A stretch of 6,496 bases of DNA, taken from Lamprocystis purpurea (GTDB lineage: Bacteria; Pseudomonadota; Gammaproteobacteria; Chromatiales; Chromatiaceae). Both the position numbers and the translations under genes were made by a program. The notes under the pieces were generated by a model, which worked only from the letters and a program-made list of their open reading frames with translations, made no database searches and was not told where the DNA came from. Each line of letters begins with the position of its first letter. Within the stretch, counting starts at the first letter, position 1. This document shows, in pieces, positions 1-5,541 of the stretch. The stretch spans positions 1-6,496 of the forward strand of contig DYRB01000173.1 in NCBI GenBank assembly GCA_020718945.1, given 5' to 3'.

Positions 1-2151
1 GTGCCCAAGTGCGGCCCCAAGACCGCGGTCAAGTGGCTCCAGACCTATGGCAGCCTGGACGGCCTGGTGGCCAAGGCCGCCGAGGTCAAGGGCGCGGTCG
101 GTGAAAGCCTGCGGGCCCATCTGGACCGCATCCCCCTGTCCCGGGCGCTCACCACCATCAAGACCGACGTGCCCCTGGACTTAGGCCCCACGGACCTGCG
201 CCCCGGGGCCCCGGACCTGCCGGCCCTGCGCAGCCTTTATGAACGCATCGAGTCGCGCCGGCTGCTGGCCACCCTTGGCGCGGAGCAGCCCGAGGCCGCC
301 CCGGCCGAGGCATCGGTATCCCCGACCGCCGGGCCCCAGGCCGCGATCTACGAGACGGTCCTGACCGCGGACGCCTTCGAGGCCTGGGTCGCCCGCCTGG
401 AGGCGGCCCCGCTCTTCGCCTTCGACACGGAGACCACGGGCCTGGACTACATGACCGCCGAGCTGGTGGGCCTGTCCTTTGCCGTGGAGGCCGGACAGGC
501 CGCCTATGTCCCGGTCGCCCACGGCTACATGGGGGCCCCGGAGCAGTTGGGGCGGGACGCCGTGCTCGCCCGCCTCAAGCCCTTGCTGGAGGACCCGGCG
601 CGGGCCAAGGTCGGACAGAATCTCAAGTACGACCTGAGCATCCTGGCCCGCTACGGCATCGCCATGACGGGCATCGAGCACGACACCATGCTCGAATCCT
701 ATGTGCTCGACAGCACCGGCAGCCGTCACAACATGGACGACCTGGCCAAGAAGTATCTGGGCCACGACACTATCCGCTACGAGGACATTGCGGGCTCCGG
801 GGCCAAGCAACTGAGCTTCGATCAGATCCCCCTGGAGCAGGCCGGTCCCTATGCCGCCGAGGACGCCGAGGTGACCCTGCGCCTGCACCAGGCCCTGTGG
901 CCGCGACTTGAGGCCGAGCCCAGCCTGGCCGCACTCTACCGCGACATCGAGGTGCCGTTGATCCCGGTCCTGTCGCGCATGGAGCGCACCGGGGTGCGCA
1001 TCGACGGGCCGCGCCTGGCGGCCCAGAGCCGCTATCTGGCCCAACGCATCCACGACCTGGAGCAGGACGCCTACCGGGTCGCCGGCCACCCCTTCAACCT
1101 GGGCTCGCCCAAGCAGATCGGCGACATCTTCTTCGAGCGCCTCAAGCTCCCGGTGGTGGAGCGCACCCCCAAGGGGGCGCCCTCGACCTCCGAGGCGGTG
1201 CTCGCGCGCCTGGCGGAGGACGGCCACGAGCTGCCGCGGCTGATCCTGGAGCATCGCAGCCTGTCCAAGCTCAAGAGCACCTACACCGACAAGCTCCCGG
1301 ACATGGTCAACCCGGTCACCGGGCGGGTACATACCTCCTACCACCAGGCGGTGGCGGCCACCGGGCGCCTGTCCTCCTCCGACCCCAACCTCCAGAACAT
1401 CCCCATCCGCAGCGAGGAGGGGCGGCTCATCCGCCAGGCCTTCGTCCCGGAGCCCGGCTGGGTCATGCTGGCGGCGGACTACTCCCAGATCGAGCTGCGC
1501 ATCATGGCCCACCTGTCCGGGGACGCCGGGCTGCTGGCCGCCTTCGCCGCCGGGGCCGACATCCACCGGGCCACCGCATCCGAGGTCTTCGGCGTGCCAC
1601 TGGCGGAGGTCACCGGCGACCAGCGCCGCTCCGCCAAGGCGATCAACTTCGGGCTCATCTATGGCATGTCCGCCTTCGGCCTGGCCCGGCAGCTCGGCAT
1701 AGAGCGCGGCGCCGCCCAGGAGTACGTGGACCTCTACTTCAGCCGCTACCCCGGGGTGCGGGCCTTCATGGACCGCATCCGCGCCCAGGCCCGGGAGCGG
1801 CATTATGTGGAGACCCTGTTCGGCCGGCGCCTGTACCTGCCGGACATAGACCACAGCAACCAGGCGCGGCGAGCCGGGGCCGAGCGCACCGCCATCAACG
1901 CCCCCATGCAGGGCACCGCGGCAGACATCATCAAGCGGGCCATGATCGCCGTGGATGGCTGGGTCCAGACGCAGCGCCCGCCGGTGCGCATGATCATGCA
2001 GGTCCACGACGAACTCGTCTTCGAGGTCGCCGAGGGGGCCGTGGAGGCGTCTCAGGGGCCCATCCGAGACCTCATGGAATCCGCCGCAGAACTGGCCGTG
2101 CCGCTGCTGGTGGAGGTCGGGACAGGCGGAAACTGGGAGGAGGCCCATTGA
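1..2151 (+). CDS. polA: DNA polymerase I, C-terminal 716 residues (5' end cut by window)
   Basis: Polymerase for Okazaki-fragment maturation and repair synthesis. Visible residues 1-35 are the helix-hairpin-helix end of the 5'-3' exonuclease domain (VPKCGPKTAVKW). The opening GTG is an internal valine, not a start. The 3'-5' proofreading domain follows, with ExoI DTE at 142-144, ExoII NLKYD at 207-211 and ExoIII Y284...D288, so proofreading should be active. The polymerase domain has motif A DYSQIELR (D493), motif B R542...K546...F550...Y554 and motif C VHDE (H669, D670). Adding 212 to these numbers gives E. coli R754, K758, F762, Y766, D705 and D882, so the gene is collinear with E. coli Pol I and the full protein should be about 928 residues. 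Phe at 550 is the usual dNTP-selective residue. The gene ends in TGA at 2149-2151. Nothing looks damaged. Confidence 0.98.
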   Translation: MPKCGPKTAVKWLQTYGSLDGLVAKAAEVKGAVGESLRAHLDRIPLSRALTTIKTDVPLDLGPTDLRPGAPDLPALRSLYERIESRRLLATLGAEQPEAAPAEASVSPTAGPQAAIYETVLTADAFEAWVARLEAAPLFAFDTETTGLDYMTAELVGLSFAVEAGQAAYVPVAHGYMGAPEQLGRDAVLARLKPLLEDPARAKVGQNLKYDLSILARYGIAMTGIEHDTMLESYVLDSTGSRHNMDDLAKKYLGHDTIRYEDIAGSGAKQLSFDQIPLEQAGPYAAEDAEVTLRLHQALWPRLEAEPSLAALYRDIEVPLIPVLSRMERTGVRIDGPRLAAQSRYLAQRIHDLEQDAYRVAGHPFNLGSPKQIGDIFFERLKLPVVERTPKGAPSTSEAVLARLAEDGHELPRLILEHRSLSKLKSTYTDKLPDMVNPVTGRVHTSYHQAVAATGRLSSSDPNLQNIPIRSEEGRLIRQAFVPEPGWVMLAADYSQIELRIMAHLSGDAGLLAAFAAGADIHRATASEVFGVPLAEVTGDQRRSAKAINFGLIYGMSAFGLARQLGIERGAAQEYVDLYFSRYPGVRAFMDRIRAQARERHYVETLFGRRLYLPDIDHSNQARRAGAERTAINAPMQGTAADIIKRAMIAVDGWVQTQRPPVRMIMQVHDELVFEVAEGAVEASQGPIRDLMESAAELAVPLLVEVGTGGNWEEAH

Positions 2152-2156
2152 TGCCA

Positions 2157-2218
2157 GCCGGGTCCCGCCGCACCCGACTGAGATCCGGGGTGGGGCCGAG
2201 GGGGCCGTCGGGACCGGC
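2157..2218. terminator. Inverted repeat just after polA, possible transcript-end structure
   Basis: GCCGGGTCCCG at 2157-2167 pairs with CGGGACCGGC at 2209-2218, a 10-bp stem with one bulged base. A smaller CACCC/GGGTG pair lies inside the 41-nt loop. It starts six bases after the polA stop codon, where a terminator would be expected. There is no following T-tract, so it is not a canonical intrinsic terminator. It may act as an mRNA 3' end or be a by-product of high GC. Confidence 0.3.
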
Positions 2219-2308
2219 ATTCGCGGTATCATGCCCACCTCGCCAGCCCCTCGCCCTGGGCGACGTTTGCCGTTGGGGGCCGTCCCTGCATCCTGTTTTC
2301 CCCATGCC

Positions 2309-2313
2309 GAGGA
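2309..2313 (+). promoter_or_regulatory. Ribosome binding site of the TPR gene
   Basis: GAGGA at 2309-2313, nine bases before the ATG at 2323. It supports this start over the ATG overlapping the polA stop (2148), which opens a different frame without recognisable protein features. Confidence 0.65.
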
Positions 2314-2322
2314 AACCTACCT

Positions 2323-3018
2323 ATGCCAGATACCTTCCTGCCCCGTCCTATCCACCCCCCTGTCCGCGCTGCCGCTGGCACCAGACTCGGAGTGCTGTGC
2401 ATCGCCGCCACCCTGGCCTGGATGCCCGGGGCCCGCGCCACCCATATGGATGTCACCCTGGACGACCTGAAGCGTCTCCCGGCGTACTGCGGCTATACCC
2501 TGCGGCTCCATCGGACAGATCTGGGCCCGATGCCGCCGGGAGGGGGCGAGACGCTGAGAAAGTTCGAGGAGCGGGTCGGCTGCGGCAGCCTGTGGCACTA
2601 TTGTTCCGGCCTTCGGGATCTGAACATACTTGGCCAATTCGGCTACGCCTTGGCGGAGTTCGACTACGTCTTACCGCGCTGCGCGCCCAACGCCGCGTTC
2701 AAGCCCGAGATCCTCACCAATAAGGGGCGCGCCTTCATCGGCCTGGGGCACTACAAGGACGCGGTAGGCGTCCTCACCGAGGCCATCCGGCGCGATCCCA
2801 AGTACGTGGCGGCCTATGCCGAATTGAGCAAGGTCTTCCTGCAAGTGAACAATCTCGTCGAGGCGCGCAAGATCCTGGAGGAAGGGCTCAAGCAGGTCCC
2901 GGATTCCAAGCTCCTCCAGGTGAGGCTCGGGCGGGTTGAGAAAAGCGCCACGCAGATCCAAGAGATGCGCGAGGCGCAAAAGGCGGTGAACGAGGCGCGT
3001 CAGGGTGAGCAGGACTGA
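2323..3018 (+). CDS. Secreted tetratricopeptide-repeat (TPR) protein, function unknown
   Basis: 231 residues. An N-terminal basic segment and a hydrophobic stretch (about 22-35) end in ARA|TH at 39/40, a good signal-peptidase I site, so the protein is probably periplasmic. The central part has TPR helix pairs: a weak one around 92-124, a clear one at 130-163 (NKGRAFIGLGHYKDAV) and another at 164-197 (AELSKVFLQVNNLVEARKIL), then a charged helical tail. The mature part has four cysteines (C56, C87, C94, C120), enough for two disulfides, which fits export. TPRs bind protein partners; no catalytic motif is visible. Start choice rests on the GAGGA site nine bases upstream and the signal peptide beginning soon after the ATG. 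The gene lies 171 bp after polA and 165 bp before the amidotransferase, so no operon partner suggests a role. I recognise the fold, not the specific family. Confidence 0.88.
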   Translation: MPDTFLPRPIHPPVRAAAGTRLGVLCIAATLAWMPGARATHMDVTLDDLKRLPAYCGYTLRLHRTDLGPMPPGGGETLRKFEERVGCGSLWHYCSGLRDLNILGQFGYALAEFDYVLPRCAPNAAFKPEILTNKGRAFIGLGHYKDAVGVLTEAIRRDPKYVAAYAELSKVFLQVNNLVEARKILEEGLKQVPDSKLLQVRLGRVEKSATQIQEMREAQKAVNEARQGEQD

Positions 3019-3058
3019 CACCTCGGATGGCGCTATCCCCTGACGCGGCGCGGTCAAC

Positions 3059-3092
3059 GCGGGTGCGGGTCAATGCTCGATTCGCACCCCGC
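3059..3092. terminator. Hairpin downstream of the TPR gene
   Basis: GCGGGTGCG at 3059-3067 pairs with CGCACCCCGC at 3083-3092, a 9-bp stem with one bulge and a 15-nt loop. It lies 40 bases after the TPR stop codon and could end that transcript. No T-run follows, so this is a structural guess only. Confidence 0.3.
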
Positions 3093-3183
3093 TGTATGCC
3101 CCCGGCCGCGCTCCCTGTGGTGCTGCGGACGGCCCCCGGTTGCACCCTTCGGCAGCGGGGCGCCGGGTCGCCCCAGGGGTCCC

Positions 3184-4047
3184 ATGTGTGAATTGTTGGC
3201 CATGTCCAGCCGGGTCCCCGCCACCGTGGGCCTGTCCCTGGAGCGCCTGGCGCGACGCGGCGGGGCCGAGGGACCGCACCGCGACGGCTGGGGGGTGGCC
3301 TTCTACGAGGGCCCCGACCTGTTCCTGGTGCGCGAGCCACGCCCGGCCTGCGACAGCGCCCTGCTGCACCTGCTGGAGACCCAGGGCCGGCGCAGTTGCA
3401 TGGTGGTGAGCCACATCCGCCTGGCCACCTTCGGCGCCCGCGCCCTGCGCAACACCCAGCCCTTCGGCCGCGAACTGGCCGGGCGCATGCACTGCTTCGC
3501 CCACAACGGCGACCTGCCCGGACTGCACGACAACCCGCGCCTGCGTCCGGCCCGCTTTGCCCCGGTGGGCGATACGGACTCGGAACTCGCCTTCTGCGCC
3601 CTGCTGGAGCGCATGGCCCGGCTGTGGGCCACGCCGGATCAGGTGCCGCCCCTGGCCGAGCGCCTGGAGGTGGTGGCCGCGGTGGGGGACGCCCTGCGCT
3701 GCTTCGGCCCGGCCAATTTCATCTACGGCGACAGCACGGCGCTGTTCGTCTACGCCGACCGCCGTACCCAGGCCGACGGGGTGCTGCGCGCCCCGGGGCT
3801 GCATGTGCTGGAGCGCGGCTGCTGGACCCCGGGCCCGGACCTGGCCGAGGCGGGGGTCAGCATGGAGACGGTACGCCAGGACGTGGCCATGGTCGCCAGC
3901 GTGCCGCTCACCGACGAGGCCTGGCGCCCCCTGGGTCAGGGGGAGGTCCTGGCCCTGGTGGGTGGGCGCTGCCTGGCGGGGCCGCGGCACCCGGCGGCAG
4001 GGTCCCAGGTCCGGTCGCGCCCGGTGGCCGCGGCCGACCTGCCCTGA
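3184..4047 (+). CDS. Class II glutamine amidotransferase, stand-alone YafJ type
   Basis: 287 residues with an Ntn-type glutaminase fold. These enzymes use the N-terminal cysteine, exposed after Met removal, to release ammonia from glutamine or to cleave related gamma-glutamyl bonds. MCELLAMS places the nucleophile at C2. Other family marks are HRDGWG near 35, HIRLATFG (H77-G84), the oxyanion-hole segment AHNGDL (H107, N108, G109) and GDTDSE (D130-E134). The late VASVPLTDE segment is typical of the YafJ branch. No synthase or acceptor domain follows, so the partner or substrate is unknown. E. coli YafJ is about 255 residues, so this is slightly long at the C-terminus. The frame is open back to an ATG at 3073, but that start would bury C2 and is rejected. 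The ribosome site is weak (AGGGG at 3175-3179, four bases from ATG). The TGA stop falls in the outermost part of the downstream repeat. Relation to ergothioneine-pathway EgtC hydrolases is possible but less likely. Confidence 0.92.
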   Translation: MCELLAMSSRVPATVGLSLERLARRGGAEGPHRDGWGVAFYEGPDLFLVREPRPACDSALLHLLETQGRRSCMVVSHIRLATFGARALRNTQPFGRELAGRMHCFAHNGDLPGLHDNPRLRPARFAPVGDTDSELAFCALLERMARLWATPDQVPPLAERLEVVAAVGDALRCFGPANFIYGDSTALFVYADRRTQADGVLRAPGLHVLERGCWTPGPDLAEAGVSMETVRQDVAMVASVPLTDEAWRPLGQGEVLALVGGRCLAGPRHPAAGSQVRSRPVAAADLP

Positions 4048-4212
4048 ACCTGGAAAGAGCAATTCAGCCGCAAATTACGCAAATTTACGCAAATGGGTCA
4101 GTCAGTTAGGCAGAGTGCGCAGGTCACCCGCAGGATGAGTCGGAGTCCGACACCAAGTCCTTGTTTATTTGCGTCTATTTGCGTTCATTTGCGGCTCAAC
4201 TGCTTTTCTTAG
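4044..4212 (+). repeat. MITE-like palindromic repeat, copy 1
   Basis: About 169 bp with imperfect terminal inverted repeats. The left arm carries CGCAAAT at 4069-4075, 4078-4084 and 4088-4094. The right arm carries its complement ATTTGCG at 4167-4173, 4177-4183 and 4187-4193. Spacing is 9-10 bp, about one helical turn. Both arms begin with GCCGCAAAT and are preceded outside by similar AAAGAGCA / AAAAGCA ends. The A/T-rich arms stand out from the GC-rich surroundings. The core includes GGGTCAGTCAGTTAGGCAGAG-like sequence and a small CACCC-GCA-GGATG hairpin with one mispair. It encodes no transposase. It matches copy 2 in reverse orientation with about 13 differences in 168 positions (hand alignment). 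No target-site duplication is evident. Confidence 0.9.
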
Positions 4213-4277
4213 ACTGAAGCGACGGCTGGGACACGCCGGCCGGCACGGGCATCCGGCACACTCGGCACGCTGCCACC

Positions 4278-4282
4278 GGAGA
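4278..4282 (+). promoter_or_regulatory. Surviving ribosome binding site of the dead sensor gene
   Basis: GGAGA at 4278-4282, five bases before the ATG at 4288. It is a good Shine-Dalgarno match and marks 4288 as the original start of the decayed binding-protein gene. Confidence 0.5.
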
Positions 4283-4287
4283 CCGCC

Positions 4288-4906
4288 ATGAGACTGTCCT
4301 GCTTCCCGTTGCTGTGCTCCTTGCTGAGCGGGTGGGCTTGGGGGGCGGCCGATGCCCCGGTCGGGCCCGGGACCGCCGAGCCGCCCGCCGCCGGCCCGGC
4401 CGAGGCGGCCTAGACCCGCGCTGGACCTCCGCCTACCCGGACAGCCGCGGCCTGGCGGTGCCCTACTTCTGGGGGACCCTCGGCATCGCCTACCGGCGCG
4501 ACCTGGTCGGGCGCGACCTGGACTCCTGGATGGACCTGCTGCGCCCGGCCGAGGGCCTGCGTGGGCATATCCTGATGCCCCTGGACAGCCTCGAACTGTT
4601 CGCCGTCGCCCTCAAGGCCCTGGGCCACTCCATGAACTCCACCGATCCGGCGGCCATCACCGCGGCGCTGGCCCTGCTGCGGGCCCAACGCCCGGCGGTG
4701 CACCGCTCGCCCGCAACGCCCAGCATGTCCACTATGCGACCCCGAACCTGGCCGCCGAACGCCTGCTGCCGACGGACTTCCGCACCGACCCGGAGGTCTA
4801 TCCGGACGCGGCGACCCTGGCCCGCTGCGAGACCTACCTCCGGCTGTCGCCACCGGCCCTGCGCGCCCCCACCGAGGCCGCCGCGGCCATACTCCACGGC
4901 GACTGA
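4288..4906 (+). pseudogene. Decayed PotD/NspS-like polyamine-binding protein
   Basis: The intact ancestor would be a periplasmic solute-binding protein for spermidine-like polyamines. Three fragments lie in order in three frames. (1) 4288-4413: MRLSCFPLLCSLLSGWAWG..., a signal peptide plus Ala/Pro linker, ending in TAG after 41 residues. (2) About 4410-4700: LDPRWTSAYPDSRGLAVPYF, then WGTLGIAYRRDLVG, SWMDLLRP and TDPAAITAALALLRAQ, matching the middle of PotD (IPYIWG...IGV...SWADLW...TTDPKEIEAAYNELKK). (3) About 4703-4906: ARNAQHVHYATPNLAAERLL and DPEVYPDAATLARCE, matching the PotD C-terminus, with TGA at 4904-4906. Compared with PotD (about 350 residues), roughly 90 residues are missing at the first junction (~4410) and about 100 at the second (~4702). 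Both joins also break the frame. The ATPN-AAE-LLP-DF-DP pattern leans towards NspS-type sensors rather than transporter-linked PotD; that is inference from the neighbouring EAL relic. Confidence 0.85.
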
Positions 4907-5107
4907 GGGCTGCGGATCATCGCCGTGGGCATCGAAGAGGCGGGGCAGTTGGATGTCCTCAAAGATCTCGGCTGCGACCAGGGCCAGGGCTACCTCTTCG
5001 CCCGGCCTGGGGACGCCGCCGCTGCCGCCCTGCTCGCCCCCGCCATCCTGGGGCGGCGCGGTGGCGGGCGGCTGCGGGCCGAACCCCCGTCCTCTGTGAT
5101 ACCTTAG
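4907..5107 (+). pseudogene. C-terminal remnant of an EAL (c-di-GMP phosphodiesterase) domain
   Basis: Directly after the sensor relic's TGA, and in the same frame, the sequence reads GLRIIAVGIEEAGQLDVLKD, then LGCDQGQGYLFARP. This is the last part of an EAL domain, which normally reads GLRVIAEGVET-EQL--L--LGCD--QGYLFSRP. Everything upstream in such a protein (sensor, membrane helices, GGDEF, most of EAL including the EAL signature) is absent. The usual glutamate of the AEGVE motif is valine here (GTG, one base from GAG), so even the remnant lacks a catalytic residue. The frame runs on to TAG at 5105-5107, but homology fades after about 5060. No start codon or ribosome site belongs to it, so it is probably not translated. 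A functional small protein is unlikely. Confidence 0.8.
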
Positions 5108-5230
5108 GGCCTCGTCTGCACCAATTGGGTGCGCCGCGACCCAAGGTGGGTCTGCTAACCCGACCCCAAGTCATGTCGCTGCCCCAGGACCCGCCGGCCC
5201 GGCCTGCGGGGGCTGGGCCTTGGCTTTCTG
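5108..5230. other. Non-coding spacer with two small hairpins
   Basis: No coding sequence is recognisable. Two short perfect stems follow each other: GCACC/GGTGC at 5118-5132 and GACCC/GGGTC a few bases later (about 5138-5152). They may be the original downstream end of the lost EAL gene, but neither has a T-tract. Confidence 0.3.
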
Positions 5231-5400
5231 CCTAAGAAAAGCAGTAGAGCCGCAAATGAACGCGAATAGACGCAAATAAACAAGGGCTTCGTGGCGGTCT
5301 CCGGCTCACCCTGCGGGTGACCTGCGGACTCTGCCTAACTGACTGACCCATTTGCGTAAATTTGCGTAATTTGCGGCCGAATTGCTCTTCCTGGGTTCAG
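5231..5400 (-). repeat. MITE-like palindromic repeat, copy 2 (inverted relative to copy 1)
   Basis: Reverse complement of copy 1, about 92% identical over 168 bp by hand alignment. The left arm has CGCAAAT at 5251-5257, a variant CGCGAAT at 5261-5267, and CGCAAAT at 5271-5277. The right arm has ATTTGCG at 5350-5356, 5360-5366 and 5369-5375. The core hairpin is better here: TCACCC/GGGTGA is a perfect 6-bp stem around loop TGC. Similarity continues outward to GGTTCAG at 5394-5400, the counterpart of the CTGAACC containing the amidotransferase stop in copy 1. Differences cluster in the core (about 5283-5306) while the arms are nearly identical, suggesting that the arms are the constrained part. 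Confidence 0.9.
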
Positions 5401-5426
5401 AGGCTTAAATCTGAGGCGCCCGGTCT

Positions 5427-5457
5427 GAGCGGGGCCCCGGATCATTGGCCCCGTCTC
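5427..5457. other. Strong GC hairpin upstream of the last gene
   Basis: GAGCGGGGCC at 5427-5436 pairs with GGCCCCGTCTC at 5447-5457, ten base pairs with one bulged T and a 10-nt loop. It lies 85 bases before the ATG at 5542. It could be a terminator-like structure for transcripts entering from the repeat, or part of the mRNA leader. No T-run follows. Confidence 0.35.
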
Positions 5458-5541
5458 TGGCGTGATTCTTGCTCGGAATGGGTCGAAAAGGCTGCATTGT
5501 GCCCGCGGCGGGCCCAGCACAACCCCAGGTACCTCAAAGCT

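Noticed and set aside
181..2238. Long minus-strand open frame opposite polA
   Set aside because: It mirrors a real gene in high-GC DNA. It reads as His/Gly/Val/Leu-rich sequence without domains, while the plus strand carries every Pol I motif.
2148..2723. Open frame whose ATG overlaps the polA stop
   Set aside because: It suggests translational coupling, but the protein is Pro/Arg-rich without features and overlaps the well-supported TPR gene in another frame.
3073..3183. Upstream extension of the amidotransferase to the ATG at 3073
   Set aside because: It would put 37 extra Pro/Arg-rich residues before the nucleophilic cysteine, which must be residue 2. It also overlaps the hairpin after the TPR gene.
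3070..4062. Minus-strand open frame opposite the amidotransferase
   Set aside because: Low-complexity translation without recognisable motifs. The plus strand has the complete class II catalytic set.
4069..4193. Short regularly spaced repeats as a CRISPR array
   Set aside because: The units are 7 bp, the gaps 2-3 bp, and the arms are mirror images. There are no spacer-sized inserts and no cas genes.
4044..5400. Insertion sequence with the two repeats as its ends
   Set aside because: No transposase or fragment of one is present between the copies. The enclosed frames match binding-protein and EAL sequences instead.
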